Shown piece after piece: positions 54,482-63,416 of a stretch of 64,000 nucleotides of DNA (the first letter of the stretch is position 1; each line of letters begins with the position of its first letter). This DNA comes from Bacteroidota bacterium (GTDB taxonomy: Bacteria; Bacteroidota; JABWAT01), in contig JABWAT010000008.1 in the NCBI GenBank assembly GCA_013360915.1, positions 1 through 64,000 of the forward strand. Direction: 5' to 3'. The position numbers and the translations under genes were made by a program. The notes under the pieces are model-generated. The model ran no database searches, was not told the origin of the DNA, and saw only the letters and a list, made by a program, of their open reading frames with translations.

Positions 54482-55113
54482 CGGAAAAAGCGCTCCTCGA
54501 TCTGACGGATTTTCTCCACGCGCGCTTCATGACGACCGGGTTCTGGAACAGCCGTCAGAAAGGCTTTGACCACGCTTTTTGCTGTTTCAAGTCCGATATC
54601 CCGCGATCCGAGTGTCAGAACATTGGCGTGATTGTGCTGACGGGCGTTCCGGGCGGTGAATTCATTATGACAGGGTGCAGCCAGAATTCCCTTCATTTTA
54701 TTGAGTGCCATGGCAGACCCCAATCCGGCCCCATCAATCATGATTCCTATTTCAGAAGTCCGGTCCTGTATACGCCTTCCGACGGCATAGGCAAAATCGG
54801 GATAATCCACCGCCTCGGTGGAAAAGGGACCTTCATCCGACACCTGATATCCGAGTGAAGTCAGAAACGGGATCAGATCCTTTTTCAGGTCGTACCCTCC
54901 ATGATCGGACGCAATGGCAATCTTCACAACGGAAACCGACCTGGTCTCAGGTATCGTTTTCTGACCGGAGCCCTGAACCAGGCGAACGTGCTTCTCCTTT
55001 GCCAGATCTCTGGCCAGAGCGGTAATCAGATCGCCCGGGAGCAATTCAAAATCCTTTCCTGCTTTGGAGGCATCCAGGATCATTTTTCCGGTAACCAGTC
55101 GTTTTTTATTCAT
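54478..55113 (-). CDS. RpiB/LacA/LacB-family isomerase-like protein with extra N-terminal motif
   Basis: 211 residues. An N-terminal ~55-residue EutQ-like motif (VTGKMILDASKAGK, LLPGDLITALARDLAKEKHVRL) precedes an RpiB fold (VKIAIASDHGGYDLKKDLIPFL, VDYPDFAYAVG, TARNARQHNHANVLTLGSR, then GRHEARVEKI). In ribose-5-phosphate isomerase B the active Cys sits in ICGTGIG; here the site reads MIDGAGLGSAMALNK, with Asp-Gly in its place. Another Cys (APCHNE) is downstream. This matches, from memory, a branch found in microcompartment loci; the substrate is uncertain. 4-bp overlaps on both sides. Confidence 0.82.
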   Translation of the reverse strand: MNKKRLVTGKMILDASKAGKDFELLPGDLITALARDLAKEKHVRLVQGSGQKTIPETRSVSVVKIAIASDHGGYDLKKDLIPFLTSLGYQVSDEGPFSTEAVDYPDFAYAVGRRIQDRTSEIGIMIDGAGLGSAMALNKMKGILAAPCHNEFTARNARQHNHANVLTLGSRDIGLETAKSVVKAFLTAVPEPGRHEARVEKIRQIEERFFR

Positions 55114-56369
55114 TGACCACCTTCAGAAGTTACTGTCAGCGATGAAATCAGTACCGACGGCTGACCAATCGATACCGGACGCACCTGACCCGACCGGATG
55201 CACCATCCGGCCGAGCTGTCAAGATAACCATCCGGACCGATTGCATCAATCCGTTTCAGCGTTTCAGGACCCGTTCCGGTCAGAACAGCCCCTTTTGCCC
55301 GACCTGTTATCTTTCCGTTTCTGATCAGCCATGCAGTGCCTGCAGGAAAAGAAAAGTGACCGGTTCCCGGATCACATTTACCGTCCTCTAAGTCAGTGAT
55401 GAAAAGACCGGTTTTCAGACTTCTGATCATTTCCTCCGGGTTATCCTGGCCGGCTTTCATGATCAGATTCCGCATCCGGACCAATGGTGGATTCTCCCCT
55501 CTCTCACATCGTGCATTTCCGGTCAGAGGCAATCCAAGCTGACGGGCCGAGTCGCGGTTTGTCAGAAATCCGTTGAGTATTCCCTTCTCAATCAATACTG
55601 TATGAGTTACGGGAGATCCTTCATCATCCACCGTTTCGGTTCCCCTTCCACCCGGAAGGGTTCCGTCGTCAGAAAGGGTTAACAGTGGATTTGCAATCGC
55701 CGAACCAAGCGAATCAGGCCGAAGCCAGGAACGTCCCTGAATCAGATTATCTGCCTCGAGTGCATGTCCCACCGCTTCGTGAAAAAGCAGACCGGGCCAG
55801 CCGGGTCCCAGAATCACCGGCCAGTCACCTGTGGGTACCTGAGACCAGCCAAGGCGGGAAAGCGGATCGTTTACCATGGAAACTGCCAGTTTTACAAACT
55901 CACCAGGAGCAGGTTCCCGATACCCACCCCATCGTTTCCACAGCGGGGGAAGCTGGTTGGGTCGGTTTTCCAGAGCCAGCTGCAATCGCCAAAGCTCTGT
56001 TTGTTTTCTTTTTACCGGTTGGTCAGGCAGAAAAACCAGGCTGGTTTCCTGTTCAACCGTCAGATGAAATAACCGGTAGCCGGCCACTGTCCTCAATACA
56101 GATGCCGCACGGAACAGGCCTTCTTCGAGCATGGCCAGGCGGTCCTGAGTAAATGGATCGGGTATAAAGGGAAATGATTCTGGTTCAACCTGCCATGGAA
56201 TGACTTGCTGTGTGGCAAGACGGAGACCGGCCGATTGGGTTGTGTGGCTCTGGGGCGGAAGCCAGGTTTCCTGTTCTATGCGAAGGTCGGTACGCTTCGA
56301 AGTTCTGATCAGACCCGACCACCAGTCATTACCGGGCGGCAGCGGGAACCGATCAGGATACTCATTCAT
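55110..56369 (-). CDS. TldD/PmbA-family metalloprotease-like protein
   Basis: 419 residues. The zinc motif [11 protein letters not shown] (HExxxH, about residue 205) and the later [19 protein letters not shown] and GFLTNRDSA are diagnostic for TldD, which with PmbA/TldE cleaves unfolded peptides. It is ~60 residues shorter than E. coli TldD, mainly at the N-terminus. No PmbA-like partner is adjacent, so it may pair with one elsewhere. It overlaps ribBA by 8 bp and the RpiB-like gene by 4 bp. Confidence 0.85.
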   Translation of the reverse strand: MNEYPDRFPLPPGNDWWSGLIRTSKRTDLRIEQETWLPPQSHTTQSAGLRLATQQVIPWQVEPESFPFIPDPFTQDRLAMLEEGLFRAASVLRTVAGYRLFHLTVEQETSLVFLPDQPVKRKQTELWRLQLALENRPNQLPPLWKRWGGYREPAPGEFVKLAVSMVNDPLSRLGWSQVPTGDWPVILGPGWPGLLFHEAVGHALEADNLIQGRSWLRPDSLGSAIANPLLTLSDDGTLPGGRGTETVDDEGSPVTHTVLIEKGILNGFLTNRDSARQLGLPLTGNARCERGENPPLVRMRNLIMKAGQDNPEEMIRSLKTGLFITDLEDGKCDPGTGHFSFPAGTAWLIRNGKITGRAKGAVLTGTGPETLKRIDAIGPDGYLDSSAGWCIRSGQVRPVSIGQPSVLISSLTVTSEGGQ

Positions 56370-57633
56370 CGGGTTCGTTCAGGAGGGATTGAAAGACGGA
56401 TGTATCGTGACTATCGGCCAGTTGAGAACCGAGAATGGCGTGGGCCATTTTATCCCGCTTGGTCCGCAGGTATTTTTCATTCACCAGATTGGGTGAAATT
56501 TCCAGCGGAACCCGCTCGGTAACGTCGAGTCCATATCCGTTCAGTCCGACAATCTTTTTCGGGTTGTTCGTCATCAGACGCATGGATTTTACTCCCAGAT
56601 CAAGCAAAATCTGAGCACCGATTCCATAATCGCGCAGATCGGGTTTAAACCCGAGTTCCAGATTGGCTTCAACCGTGTCACGTCCCTGATCCTGGAGCAC
56701 ATAAGCTTTCAGTTTATTAATGAGTCCGATGCCACGGCCTTCCTGCCGCATATACAGAATGACGCCACGTCCATCCTCAGCGACCTTCCGCATAGCGGCA
56801 TCGAGCTGATCGCCGCAATCGCAGCGGGAGGAGCCGAACACATCGCCGGTAAGACATTCAGAATGAACCCTGACCAGAACCGGTTCTCCATTGCCCACAT
56901 CCCCCATTGACATGGCCACATGGGTTTTACCATCCACAAGACTTTCATACGCCGCAATGGTAAACTCACCATACCGGGTTGGCAGTTTTACTTCGGCAGC
57001 CCGGTGTATCAATTTGGTGCGTTGAAGACGGAAGGAAATCAGATCCTTAATCGTGACGATTTTCAATCCAAACCGATCGGCGACCTGCATCAGATCGGGT
57101 AACCGCGCCATGGTTCCATCCGGGTTCATGATTTCGCAGATAATACCGGCAGGTGTTAATCCGGCAAGACGGGCCAGATCAACCCCGGCTTCGGTGTGAC
57201 CTGCACGCCGGATAACGCCACCTTCTGCGGCGATCAGGGGGAAAATATGACCTGGTCTGGTAAAATCGTCGGCTTTTATTGCCGAATTGGCGATGGCCTG
57301 AATGGTTTTAGACCGGTCCGGTGCTGAAATACCAGTGGTGACGCCGTCATGCCGGTAATCGATAGAAACGGTAAAGGGAGTCCCATACCGGCTGTCATTT
57401 TTGGGAACCATCAATTCCAGATTCAATTCGGCAGCCCGTTCGCGGGTGATGGGGGCACAAATCAGCCCCCGCCCGTGAGTGGCCATGAAATTGATCATAT
57501 CCGGGGTGGCAAACTGAGCAGCTGCCACGAAATCACCTTCATTCTCCCGGTCTTCATCATCAACGACGACGATGACTTTTCCGGCCCGGATATCCTCAAT
57601 AGCCGATTCGATGGAATCGAAAGTCAGACGCAT
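56362..57633 (-). CDS. ribBA: Bifunctional riboflavin synthesis enzyme RibBA (DHBP synthase/GTP cyclohydrolase II)
   Basis: 423 residues. The N-terminal half is dihydroxybutanone phosphate synthase ([37 protein letters not shown]); the C-terminal half is GTP cyclohydrolase II with the zinc ligands in [18 protein letters not shown] and RQEGRGIGL. Both catalytic parts look complete. It starts in the last base of yajC and begins flavin synthesis from GTP and ribulose phosphate; the RpiB-like neighbour could in principle help supply pentose phosphates, which is speculative. Confidence 0.97.
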   Translation of the reverse strand: MRLTFDSIESAIEDIRAGKVIVVVDDEDRENEGDFVAAAQFATPDMINFMATHGRGLICAPITRERAAELNLELMVPKNDSRYGTPFTVSIDYRHDGVTTGISAPDRSKTIQAIANSAIKADDFTRPGHIFPLIAAEGGVIRRAGHTEAGVDLARLAGLTPAGIICEIMNPDGTMARLPDLMQVADRFGLKIVTIKDLISFRLQRTKLIHRAAEVKLPTRYGEFTIAAYESLVDGKTHVAMSMGDVGNGEPVLVRVHSECLTGDVFGSSRCDCGDQLDAAMRKVAEDGRGVILYMRQEGRGIGLINKLKAYVLQDQGRDTVEANLELGFKPDLRDYGIGAQILLDLGVKSMRLMTNNPKKIVGLNGYGLDVTERVPLEISPNLVNEKYLRTKRDKMAHAILGSQLADSHDTSVFQSLLNEPDE

Positions 57634-57980
57634 TACTTACTGTCGGCTGAACCGGTCGGACGGGTAATACTGGAAATGCTGGATTTATCAAATTTGATCG
57701 CAATATTGGCAGGAATCAGGCGGATCACAACGGTATTGCCTTCTTCAACCGATTCGACCACGCCATGGGCACCGCTGATGGTAACCACTTTATCACCTTT
57801 GGTCACACTGTCGAGCATTTTCTCACGTTCTTTCTGCTTCTTCTGCTGCGGACGGATCATGAAGAAATAAAACACAACAAAGATCAGGACGATGGGCAGA
57901 AGTGAACCGATCAGGCTACCGGCACCACCTTCAGAACCAGCTGGCGGAGCAAAAAGAATCAGAAACATCATGGCTAACAT
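57633..57980 (-). CDS. yajC: Preprotein translocase accessory subunit YajC
   Basis: 115 residues. An N-terminal periplasmic/signal-like part ([13 protein letters not shown]) is followed by the single membrane helix ([27 protein letters not shown]) and the YajC cytoplasmic domain ([37 protein letters not shown]-type). It associates with SecDF. The start has good AGGA spacing (AGGAGTTCCTATG). It is first of the ribBA-tldD chain, and a TATCTTTA box lies 26 bp upstream. Confidence 0.9.
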   Translation of the reverse strand: MLAMMFLILFAPPAGSEGGAGSLIGSLLPIVLIFVVFYFFMIRPQQKKQKEREKMLDSVTKGDKVVTISGAHGVVESVEEGNTVVIRLIPANIAIKFDKSSISSITRPTGSADSK

Positions 57981-58116
57981 AGGAACTCCTGTTTTTTAAA
58001 GGGCGTAAAGATAGGAAAAACGCAGGGAAATTTCTGTTTACCGCAGTGGTTTTGAAGACAACATGCAAACACAATCCCACTAATCGAAATTTAATGACCA
58101 ACCATGTCACCGTTTC

Positions 58117-58157
58117 TTGACATTTAATTATTTATTGTGATAATTGGAAGCGCTTCA
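58117..58157 (+). promoter_or_regulatory. Promoter with LacI-type operator for the modular secreted proteins
   Basis: TTGACA (58117-58122), a 16-bp spacer and GATAAT (58139-58144) form a near-consensus sigma-70 promoter. Immediately downstream, centred near the expected start point, lies the palindrome GAAGCGCTTC (58147-58156) within TTGGAAGCGCTTCAA. A repressor bound there would block initiation. The core resembles sites of the LacI/GalR family. The LacI-family protein at 8377 is the only such regulator in the window. Confidence 0.72.
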
Positions 58158-58177
58158 ACAAATAAGGAGACCCAAAA

Positions 58178-60349
58178 ATGAAAAAATGGCTACTTTCGGT
58201 TCTTTCGCTGATTGTTTTTGCAGGAACCGCTTTCACTCAAACATACGATTTTTGGATGTGGAACGGGTGGGGTGCAGCCCCAACAGCCGTCAGTCCGAAA
58301 GGAATTCCCGGAGTTTCGTCTGCCACTGTTACTGCAACCACAACCGGATCTGCCGGTTTTCTCTACCGGAATACCGACTGGACACAAAAGTGGGGAGCAG
58401 CTCTTTCAATTAATACTGTAGCAGTTCTGAATCAATACAACGGTTCAGATGGATCTGCTGCCATTACGGCCGGAATGTATTATACTCTTAATGTACCAAC
58501 TTCACCTGTTGCTGATAATACCAGCAACAAAATAGGTATCCTTGAAACCACGGCTCAACCGGTTACCATCACCGCTGTTACACGGGATTTTCTTCAACCC
58601 ATTCCGGAAGAACCAGTCGAAGTAACAGTTACGCTGAGTGGTACACCCGGAACCGAAGAGAAATTCTACGTGGTCTACACAACCAATAACTGGTCTTCAG
58701 CCACGGCTGTAGCAGTTACCCTGTCGGGAACAACGGGAACGGCAACCCTTCCTCCACAACCCGAAGGAACCGATGTCTCCTATTATGCCATGTCATCAAC
58801 AGTGCTGTCCACTTCCTGGGGATCGGACCGGGACTATTATACCCTCCGTTTAAACAACAATAGCGGTACCAATTATAACTATACCTCCAGCAATGTTGGC
58901 GATACCACCCCCCCGACTACTATTACAGACCTGGCTGCCACAGCGGATGCCAATCTGAACAGAATCACACTGACATGGACTCCTGTCACCGAAGAAAATT
59001 TCGAAACGTATGAAATTTTTTACAGCACCTCTGGTATTCCAACCACCACGGACCCCATGCTGGATAAATCCGATTATCTTTCTCTGGGAACCATCAGCAC
59101 AAGTTCAATTACTCTGACCGGGTTAGACTGGAGTACTGATTATTTCTTTAAAATCCGTGGAGTGGATGCAGCCGGGAACAAGGGAACGCTTTCTGATGCA
59201 GATAAAGCAACCACGGTTGCAGAACCTTACATTCTGATGGATGGTACCTTTGATGGCCAATTAAAATGGGGACCTCCTGTTGCCTCCGCATCAAACACCA
59301 CAGATGGATGGGGTGGTGCAAATGCCACCGATCTGTATGTAAAATATCATGATGGATATATCTATCTGGGCGTAAACCTGGCCATTGAAGGATGGCAGCG
59401 TTGGGTGTTCATTATCAATACAACATCCGGCGGCGCACCTCAGGATAGCTGGGGATTGGGTGTGTATTATGATCACACAGATAAACCCGATTTCAGCATC
59501 CGCAAAGGAAATTCAGCTGCAACTGCACAGTTTAACGCATGGAATGGCACTGCCTGGACCTATGACGATGGCACCCTGCTTGAGGACATCTGGTACAAAC
59601 AGGGAGCCTCTTTTGTGGAAGTCCGTGTTTCTCAGGCCATGTTGGGCGGAGCAGAGAATGGAGATGTTCAGTTCTACATCACAGGAAACAATGCCGAACA
59701 TGGGGCCTTCGACTGCCTGCCGGATGATGACAACTCAACTGGCTGGTCGGCTCCTGAAGTGACTTCAAACCTCAGTTTTTATGCTTCCGGTGTGACTCTC
59801 CCGGTTGAACTGGCCTCCTTTACCGGATCCCGCCAGGGTGACCGTGTTCGCCTGAATTGGTCATCCCGTTCTGAAACAAACAATGCGGGCTTTGAGGTAG
59901 AGGAAAAACTGGCAGGTCAATCCTGGAAATCCGTTGGTTTTGTGGCCGGAAAAGGTACCACTCAATCTACTCAGGGTTACTTCTTCGAAGTGGTTTCGGC
60001 ACATAAGGCCAGCTATCGTCTGAAACAAATCGATCTGGATGGATCATTCAGTTACTCCACTGTGGTCGAGGTTTCAGGAGCACCCACCCATTTCCTGACG
60101 GCCCGGAATTATCCGAATCCGTTTAACCCGGTTTCCACCATTGAGATTTCCATACCGGTGGCTGGTACAGTCAGTCTGGAAGTATTCAACACCTTGGGAC
60201 AGCGGGTATATTCTCAACTGCTTCCCGACTTGCAAGCCGGCCTTCATACGGTACCGTTTAATGGAGCAGGATTGTCGTCTGGGTTGTATCAATACCGGAT
60301 CACTCAAAATGGACAAATCGTGACCGGAACCATGTCACTGATCAAATAA
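58178..60349 (+). CDS. Secreted modular protein with A-B modules, Fn3, CBM9-like domain and sorting domain
   Basis: 723 residues with a signal peptide (cleaved near TAFTQ). Domains in order: module A (about 22-130, WTQKWGAALSIN and MYYTLNVP), module B (about 131-235, YTTNNWSS, PPQPEGTDVSYY), Fn3 (about 240-345, TDLAATADANLNRITLTWTPV), a CBM9/DOMON-like beta-sandwich (about 349-535, LMDGTFDGQLKWGPP, DLYVKYHDGYIYLGVNL), an LPVELASFTG Fn3-like module, and a T9SS-type end (NYPNPFNP, LEVFNTLGQRVYS). Probably binds glycans at the cell surface. A and B recur in the next gene. Preceded by a promoter with a LacI-type palindrome. Confidence 0.85.
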   Translation: MKKWLLSVLSLIVFAGTAFTQTYDFWMWNGWGAAPTAVSPKGIPGVSSATVTATTTGSAGFLYRNTDWTQKWGAALSINTVAVLNQYNGSDGSAAITAGMYYTLNVPTSPVADNTSNKIGILETTAQPVTITAVTRDFLQPIPEEPVEVTVTLSGTPGTEEKFYVVYTTNNWSSATAVAVTLSGTTGTATLPPQPEGTDVSYYAMSSTVLSTSWGSDRDYYTLRLNNNSGTNYNYTSSNVGDTTPPTTITDLAATADANLNRITLTWTPVTEENFETYEIFYSTSGIPTTTDPMLDKSDYLSLGTISTSSITLTGLDWSTDYFFKIRGVDAAGNKGTLSDADKATTVAEPYILMDGTFDGQLKWGPPVASASNTTDGWGGANATDLYVKYHDGYIYLGVNLAIEGWQRWVFIINTTSGGAPQDSWGLGVYYDHTDKPDFSIRKGNSAATAQFNAWNGTAWTYDDGTLLEDIWYKQGASFVEVRVSQAMLGGAENGDVQFYITGNNAEHGAFDCLPDDDNSTGWSAPEVTSNLSFYASGVTLPVELASFTGSRQGDRVRLNWSSRSETNNAGFEVEEKLAGQSWKSVGFVAGKGTTQSTQGYFFEVVSAHKASYRLKQIDLDGSFSYSTVVEVSGAPTHFLTARNYPNPFNPVSTIEISIPVAGTVSLEVFNTLGQRVYSQLLPDLQAGLHTVPFNGAGLSSGLYQYRITQNGQIVTGTMSLIK

Positions 60350-60366
60350 TCTGTCTGACCTTTAAG

Positions 60367-60405
60367 AAAAGCCCATCAGGTCTTTTTCCTGATGGGCTTT
60401 TTTAT
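60367..60405 (+). terminator. Terminator after the first modular protein gene
   Basis: A 13-14-bp stem (AAAGCCCATCAGG with CCTGATGGGCTTT, 60368-60380 and 60388-60400) with a 7-nt T-rich loop is followed by TTTTATT. It lies 17 bp past the stop. No strong promoter is visible before the next ATG, so expression of the second gene may depend on read-through. Confidence 0.88.
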
Positions 60406-60444
60406 TATTATAAACTCACAGATCAATGAAGAACGGAGAAATCA

Positions 60445-63363
60445 ATGACTAACAAACGTTACACCCTCTTACTCTCACTCCTTTTTTTCTCCTTCCCTGC
60501 CTTTTCGCAGATTTATCAGCCGGAAGGATTGAATCTCCCCGGCGCCTGGAATAGCTGGACCAATCCCCCTTCTAATGCACCAGCATTGGGAAGCGCCACT
60601 CAGGTTACCGGTGGCGAAGTCACAAGAATCACGTCGGGAAGAGGAACCGGCAGATATACGACCACCTTTAGTGCAGCCGCTTCCGGTGCCGATGTGGTGG
60701 GAGGAACGTATGAATTCCTGTTTACATCCGGACCAGGCGGAAGTCCATACAACAACAAGTGGTCGGGTGTGACGGTAGCGTTGAATACGGTTCAAACCTA
60801 TTTGAAAGAAAATCCGGCTAATAATTCCATTACAGTCAGCAACGGAAAGTGGTATACGCTTAACTGGCTCGATTCAGGATACGGAAATACCTCAGCCATT
60901 TTTATTGAAACCAGTTCGGAACCCGTTTCCATTTCGTCTTTAACGAGAAATCCTGAAAATCCGACACCAGAAGACGATGTCGACATCACGGTGACCCTTT
61001 CCGGGGCTCCTGCTACCGGGGAATATGTGTACATTCGATACACAACCGACAATTGGACAACCGGAACAACCGAACTGGTTTCCCTTTCAGGTTCCAGCGG
61101 ATCCATCACCGTTCCGGCTCAATTAAACGGAACCACCATACAATACTATGCACTTACCACCCCTTTTCTTTCAGAGTCATGGGGTTCAAACAATGTTGAT
61201 CTGCTTTCCTTACGGACCAGCAGTCTTGCAACCTACCAGTCCACATCCGCCCCGGATGTCACCCCTCCAACGGTTGTTTCAGACCTGAGTGCCACATCGG
61301 TTGCCAAATCAAAAACCATTTCCCTGTCCTGGTCGCCGGTAACTGAAGCCAACTTTGATTCATACGAGATTTATTATAATTCCACCGGAAATCCCGGACT
61401 TACCGATTCGAAACTGGATAAGACTTCACATGCCGCTTTGGGAACAATCAGCACTTCTGAGCTTCAGATCACACTGGCAGATTGGAACACCACTTATCAT
61501 TTTGCCATCCGGGCAAAGGATCAGGCTGGAAATGTGGCAGACCTTTCCAATTCTGCACAGGCAACCACCTCTGTTCTGGGACATGATCTGTGGCTGTTCA
61601 ATGGTCTCATTCCGGAAGGGGGAGCCTCTGTGTCTCCGAAGGGCCTTGCTGGACTTGCTGAGGCCACGGTCAGTGCCAATGCCACCGGAACAGCCGGCTT
61701 TCTGTATCGGCAATTTGACTGGAACAGGAAATGGGGCGGATCGGTTGCAATCAATTCGGCCGGCACTCTGAGTGAGTTTAATGGTGCGGATGGTTCGGTT
61801 GCTGTAACAAACGGCAAATTTTATACTTTTAACGTTCCATTGAATCCGGCAGATGGTAATGGAAATCCTGTTGCCATTCTCGAAACCAGCAACGTTCCGG
61901 TTACAATCACCGAAGTCAATCAAACAACGTTGACCCCCGAACCAGACGAAGCGGTCAACATTATCATAACACTGTCATCTTCACCTTCTCCCGAAGAATT
62001 GGTTTACATTCGGTATACCACCGATGGATGGGCAAACTCCATGGCCAGTTTAGCCAGCATCTCCGGAACCACTGCCATTGGAACCATCCCGATGCAACCA
62101 GAAGGAACGGTCGTAAATTACTATGTCCTGACGACCACCGTCGGAATGGAATCCTGGGGAGGGGCGGTGGATCTTCTGACACTGAAAGCAAACACAAATA
62201 ATGGGCTTAATTATACCTATTCTGTCGGAGTCATCAGCAATCCGACCTCTGGCGAGGTTCCCAACGTCGAATTCACTACCGGAACCACATTAACAGGCAA
62301 TCTGACCGTTAGCGGAATTATTACCGTGAATGCTCCTGTAAACACCAGCGGCAATATCCTCAGCCTCGCTCCAACAGGATTGATACTTGGCGAAACACCA
62401 TCCACTTACATTCAGGGTATTGTTCAGACGATCCGGAATCTGAGCGGATCAGAAGAAAGCAATCTGGCCGGGTTGGGAGTTTCGATTGATCCATTGGGTC
62501 AGGTACTTGGTAATACACAGATCACCCGGAAATCGGGTCCGGGTTACAGTGCCGGAGTCGGAATCAATCAAATCTGGACCATAACACCAACCAATCAGCC
62601 AACCTCAGATGTGAGTGTCACGCTGACCTGGCCTGGCAGCAATGATAATGGTAAAAACCTGGCAACGCTGGTTCTGTTTAAAAGCAGCGATGGTGGTGCC
62701 ACCTGGACAGCCATTGATGCCAGCTTTATAACAAACACCAATCCGAGATCGGTCACCTTTGCGGTTACCGGATTTTCAGATTTTACCATCAGCAATGGTG
62801 AAACGCCACTTCCTGTGGAATTGGATGGTTTCAATGCGCAGGTTGCAGGCAGGTCTGTGGTGATTTCCTGGTCAACCCGGACCGAAACCAACAATTTTGG
62901 TTTTGAAGTCGAAAGGTCAACAGACCGGATGAATTGGGAAATGGTACACTTTGTTCCTGGTCATGGCACAACCACCGACCCTCAACGTTACTCGGTAACG
63001 GTCAATATGAAACAGGAAAAAGTCTGGTTCAGACTGAAACAAATCGATATGGATGGATCCTGGACATACTCACCGCTTGTGGAAGTAATCGAAAACCCAT
63101 CTGAGATCTTAACCGCCCGGGCTTACCCGAATCCGTTTAACCCGACCACCAATCTGGAAATCAACCTGCCCAATGATGGAGAGGTTATCATTTCCATTTT
63201 TAATACGTTGGGACAATTGATCCGGGAAATCAACCTGGACAATCAACGGGCAGGACTTTTAGTAGTTCCGTTTAAAGCCGATCAGTTGGCCTCGGGGCTA
63301 TACCACTATCGGGTGGTATCCCGGCGGCAATCGGTGACCGGAACGTTGCTTCTGGTTCGCTGA
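60445..63363 (+). CDS. Secreted modular paralogue with two A-B units and sorting domain
   Basis: 972 residues with a signal peptide (LLLSLLFFSFPAFSQ). A first A-type module (about 22-155, LPGAWNSWTNPP, NNKWSGVTVALN) and B module (about 156-265, YIRYTTDNWTTG) precede an Fn3 unit (about 270-370). A second A (about 374-480, WNRKWGGSVAINSAGT) and B (about 485-590, YIRYTTDGWANS) follow. A beta region of ~190 residues, an LPVELDGFNAQ module and a T9SS-type end (AYPNPFNP, ISIFNTLGQLIRE) complete it. It is a paralogue of the upstream protein with one A-B unit duplicated. No enzyme domain is seen; it may bind or display polysaccharide. Confidence 0.85.
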   Translation: MTNKRYTLLLSLLFFSFPAFSQIYQPEGLNLPGAWNSWTNPPSNAPALGSATQVTGGEVTRITSGRGTGRYTTTFSAAASGADVVGGTYEFLFTSGPGGSPYNNKWSGVTVALNTVQTYLKENPANNSITVSNGKWYTLNWLDSGYGNTSAIFIETSSEPVSISSLTRNPENPTPEDDVDITVTLSGAPATGEYVYIRYTTDNWTTGTTELVSLSGSSGSITVPAQLNGTTIQYYALTTPFLSESWGSNNVDLLSLRTSSLATYQSTSAPDVTPPTVVSDLSATSVAKSKTISLSWSPVTEANFDSYEIYYNSTGNPGLTDSKLDKTSHAALGTISTSELQITLADWNTTYHFAIRAKDQAGNVADLSNSAQATTSVLGHDLWLFNGLIPEGGASVSPKGLAGLAEATVSANATGTAGFLYRQFDWNRKWGGSVAINSAGTLSEFNGADGSVAVTNGKFYTFNVPLNPADGNGNPVAILETSNVPVTITEVNQTTLTPEPDEAVNIIITLSSSPSPEELVYIRYTTDGWANSMASLASISGTTAIGTIPMQPEGTVVNYYVLTTTVGMESWGGAVDLLTLKANTNNGLNYTYSVGVISNPTSGEVPNVEFTTGTTLTGNLTVSGIITVNAPVNTSGNILSLAPTGLILGETPSTYIQGIVQTIRNLSGSEESNLAGLGVSIDPLGQVLGNTQITRKSGPGYSAGVGINQIWTITPTNQPTSDVSVTLTWPGSNDNGKNLATLVLFKSSDGGATWTAIDASFITNTNPRSVTFAVTGFSDFTISNGETPLPVELDGFNAQVAGRSVVISWSTRTETNNFGFEVERSTDRMNWEMVHFVPGHGTTTDPQRYSVTVNMKQEKVWFRLKQIDMDGSWTYSPLVEVIENPSEILTARAYPNPFNPTTNLEINLPNDGEVIISIFNTLGQLIREINLDNQRAGLLVVPFKADQLASGLYHYRVVSRRQSVTGTLLLVR

Positions 63364-63380
63364 GAGAATTGAAACCAGTA

Positions 63381-63416
63381 AAGGGGCTGTTCCATCCGGA
63401 CAGCCCCTTTTTTTTT
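63381..63416 (+). terminator. Terminator after the second modular protein gene
   Basis: A 10-bp perfect stem AAGGGGCTGT/ACAGCCCCTT (63381-63390 with 63400-63409), with a 9-nt loop, is followed by seven T residues up to 63416. It is adjacent to the stop of the convergent gene at 63415 and is weaker for that strand. Confidence 0.88.

Noticed and set aside
55110-56369. Possible truncation of tldD
   Set aside because: The protein is shorter than E. coli TldD at its N-terminus, but the start overlaps ribBA normally and all family motifs are present in one frame, so it looks like a short form and not a broken gene.
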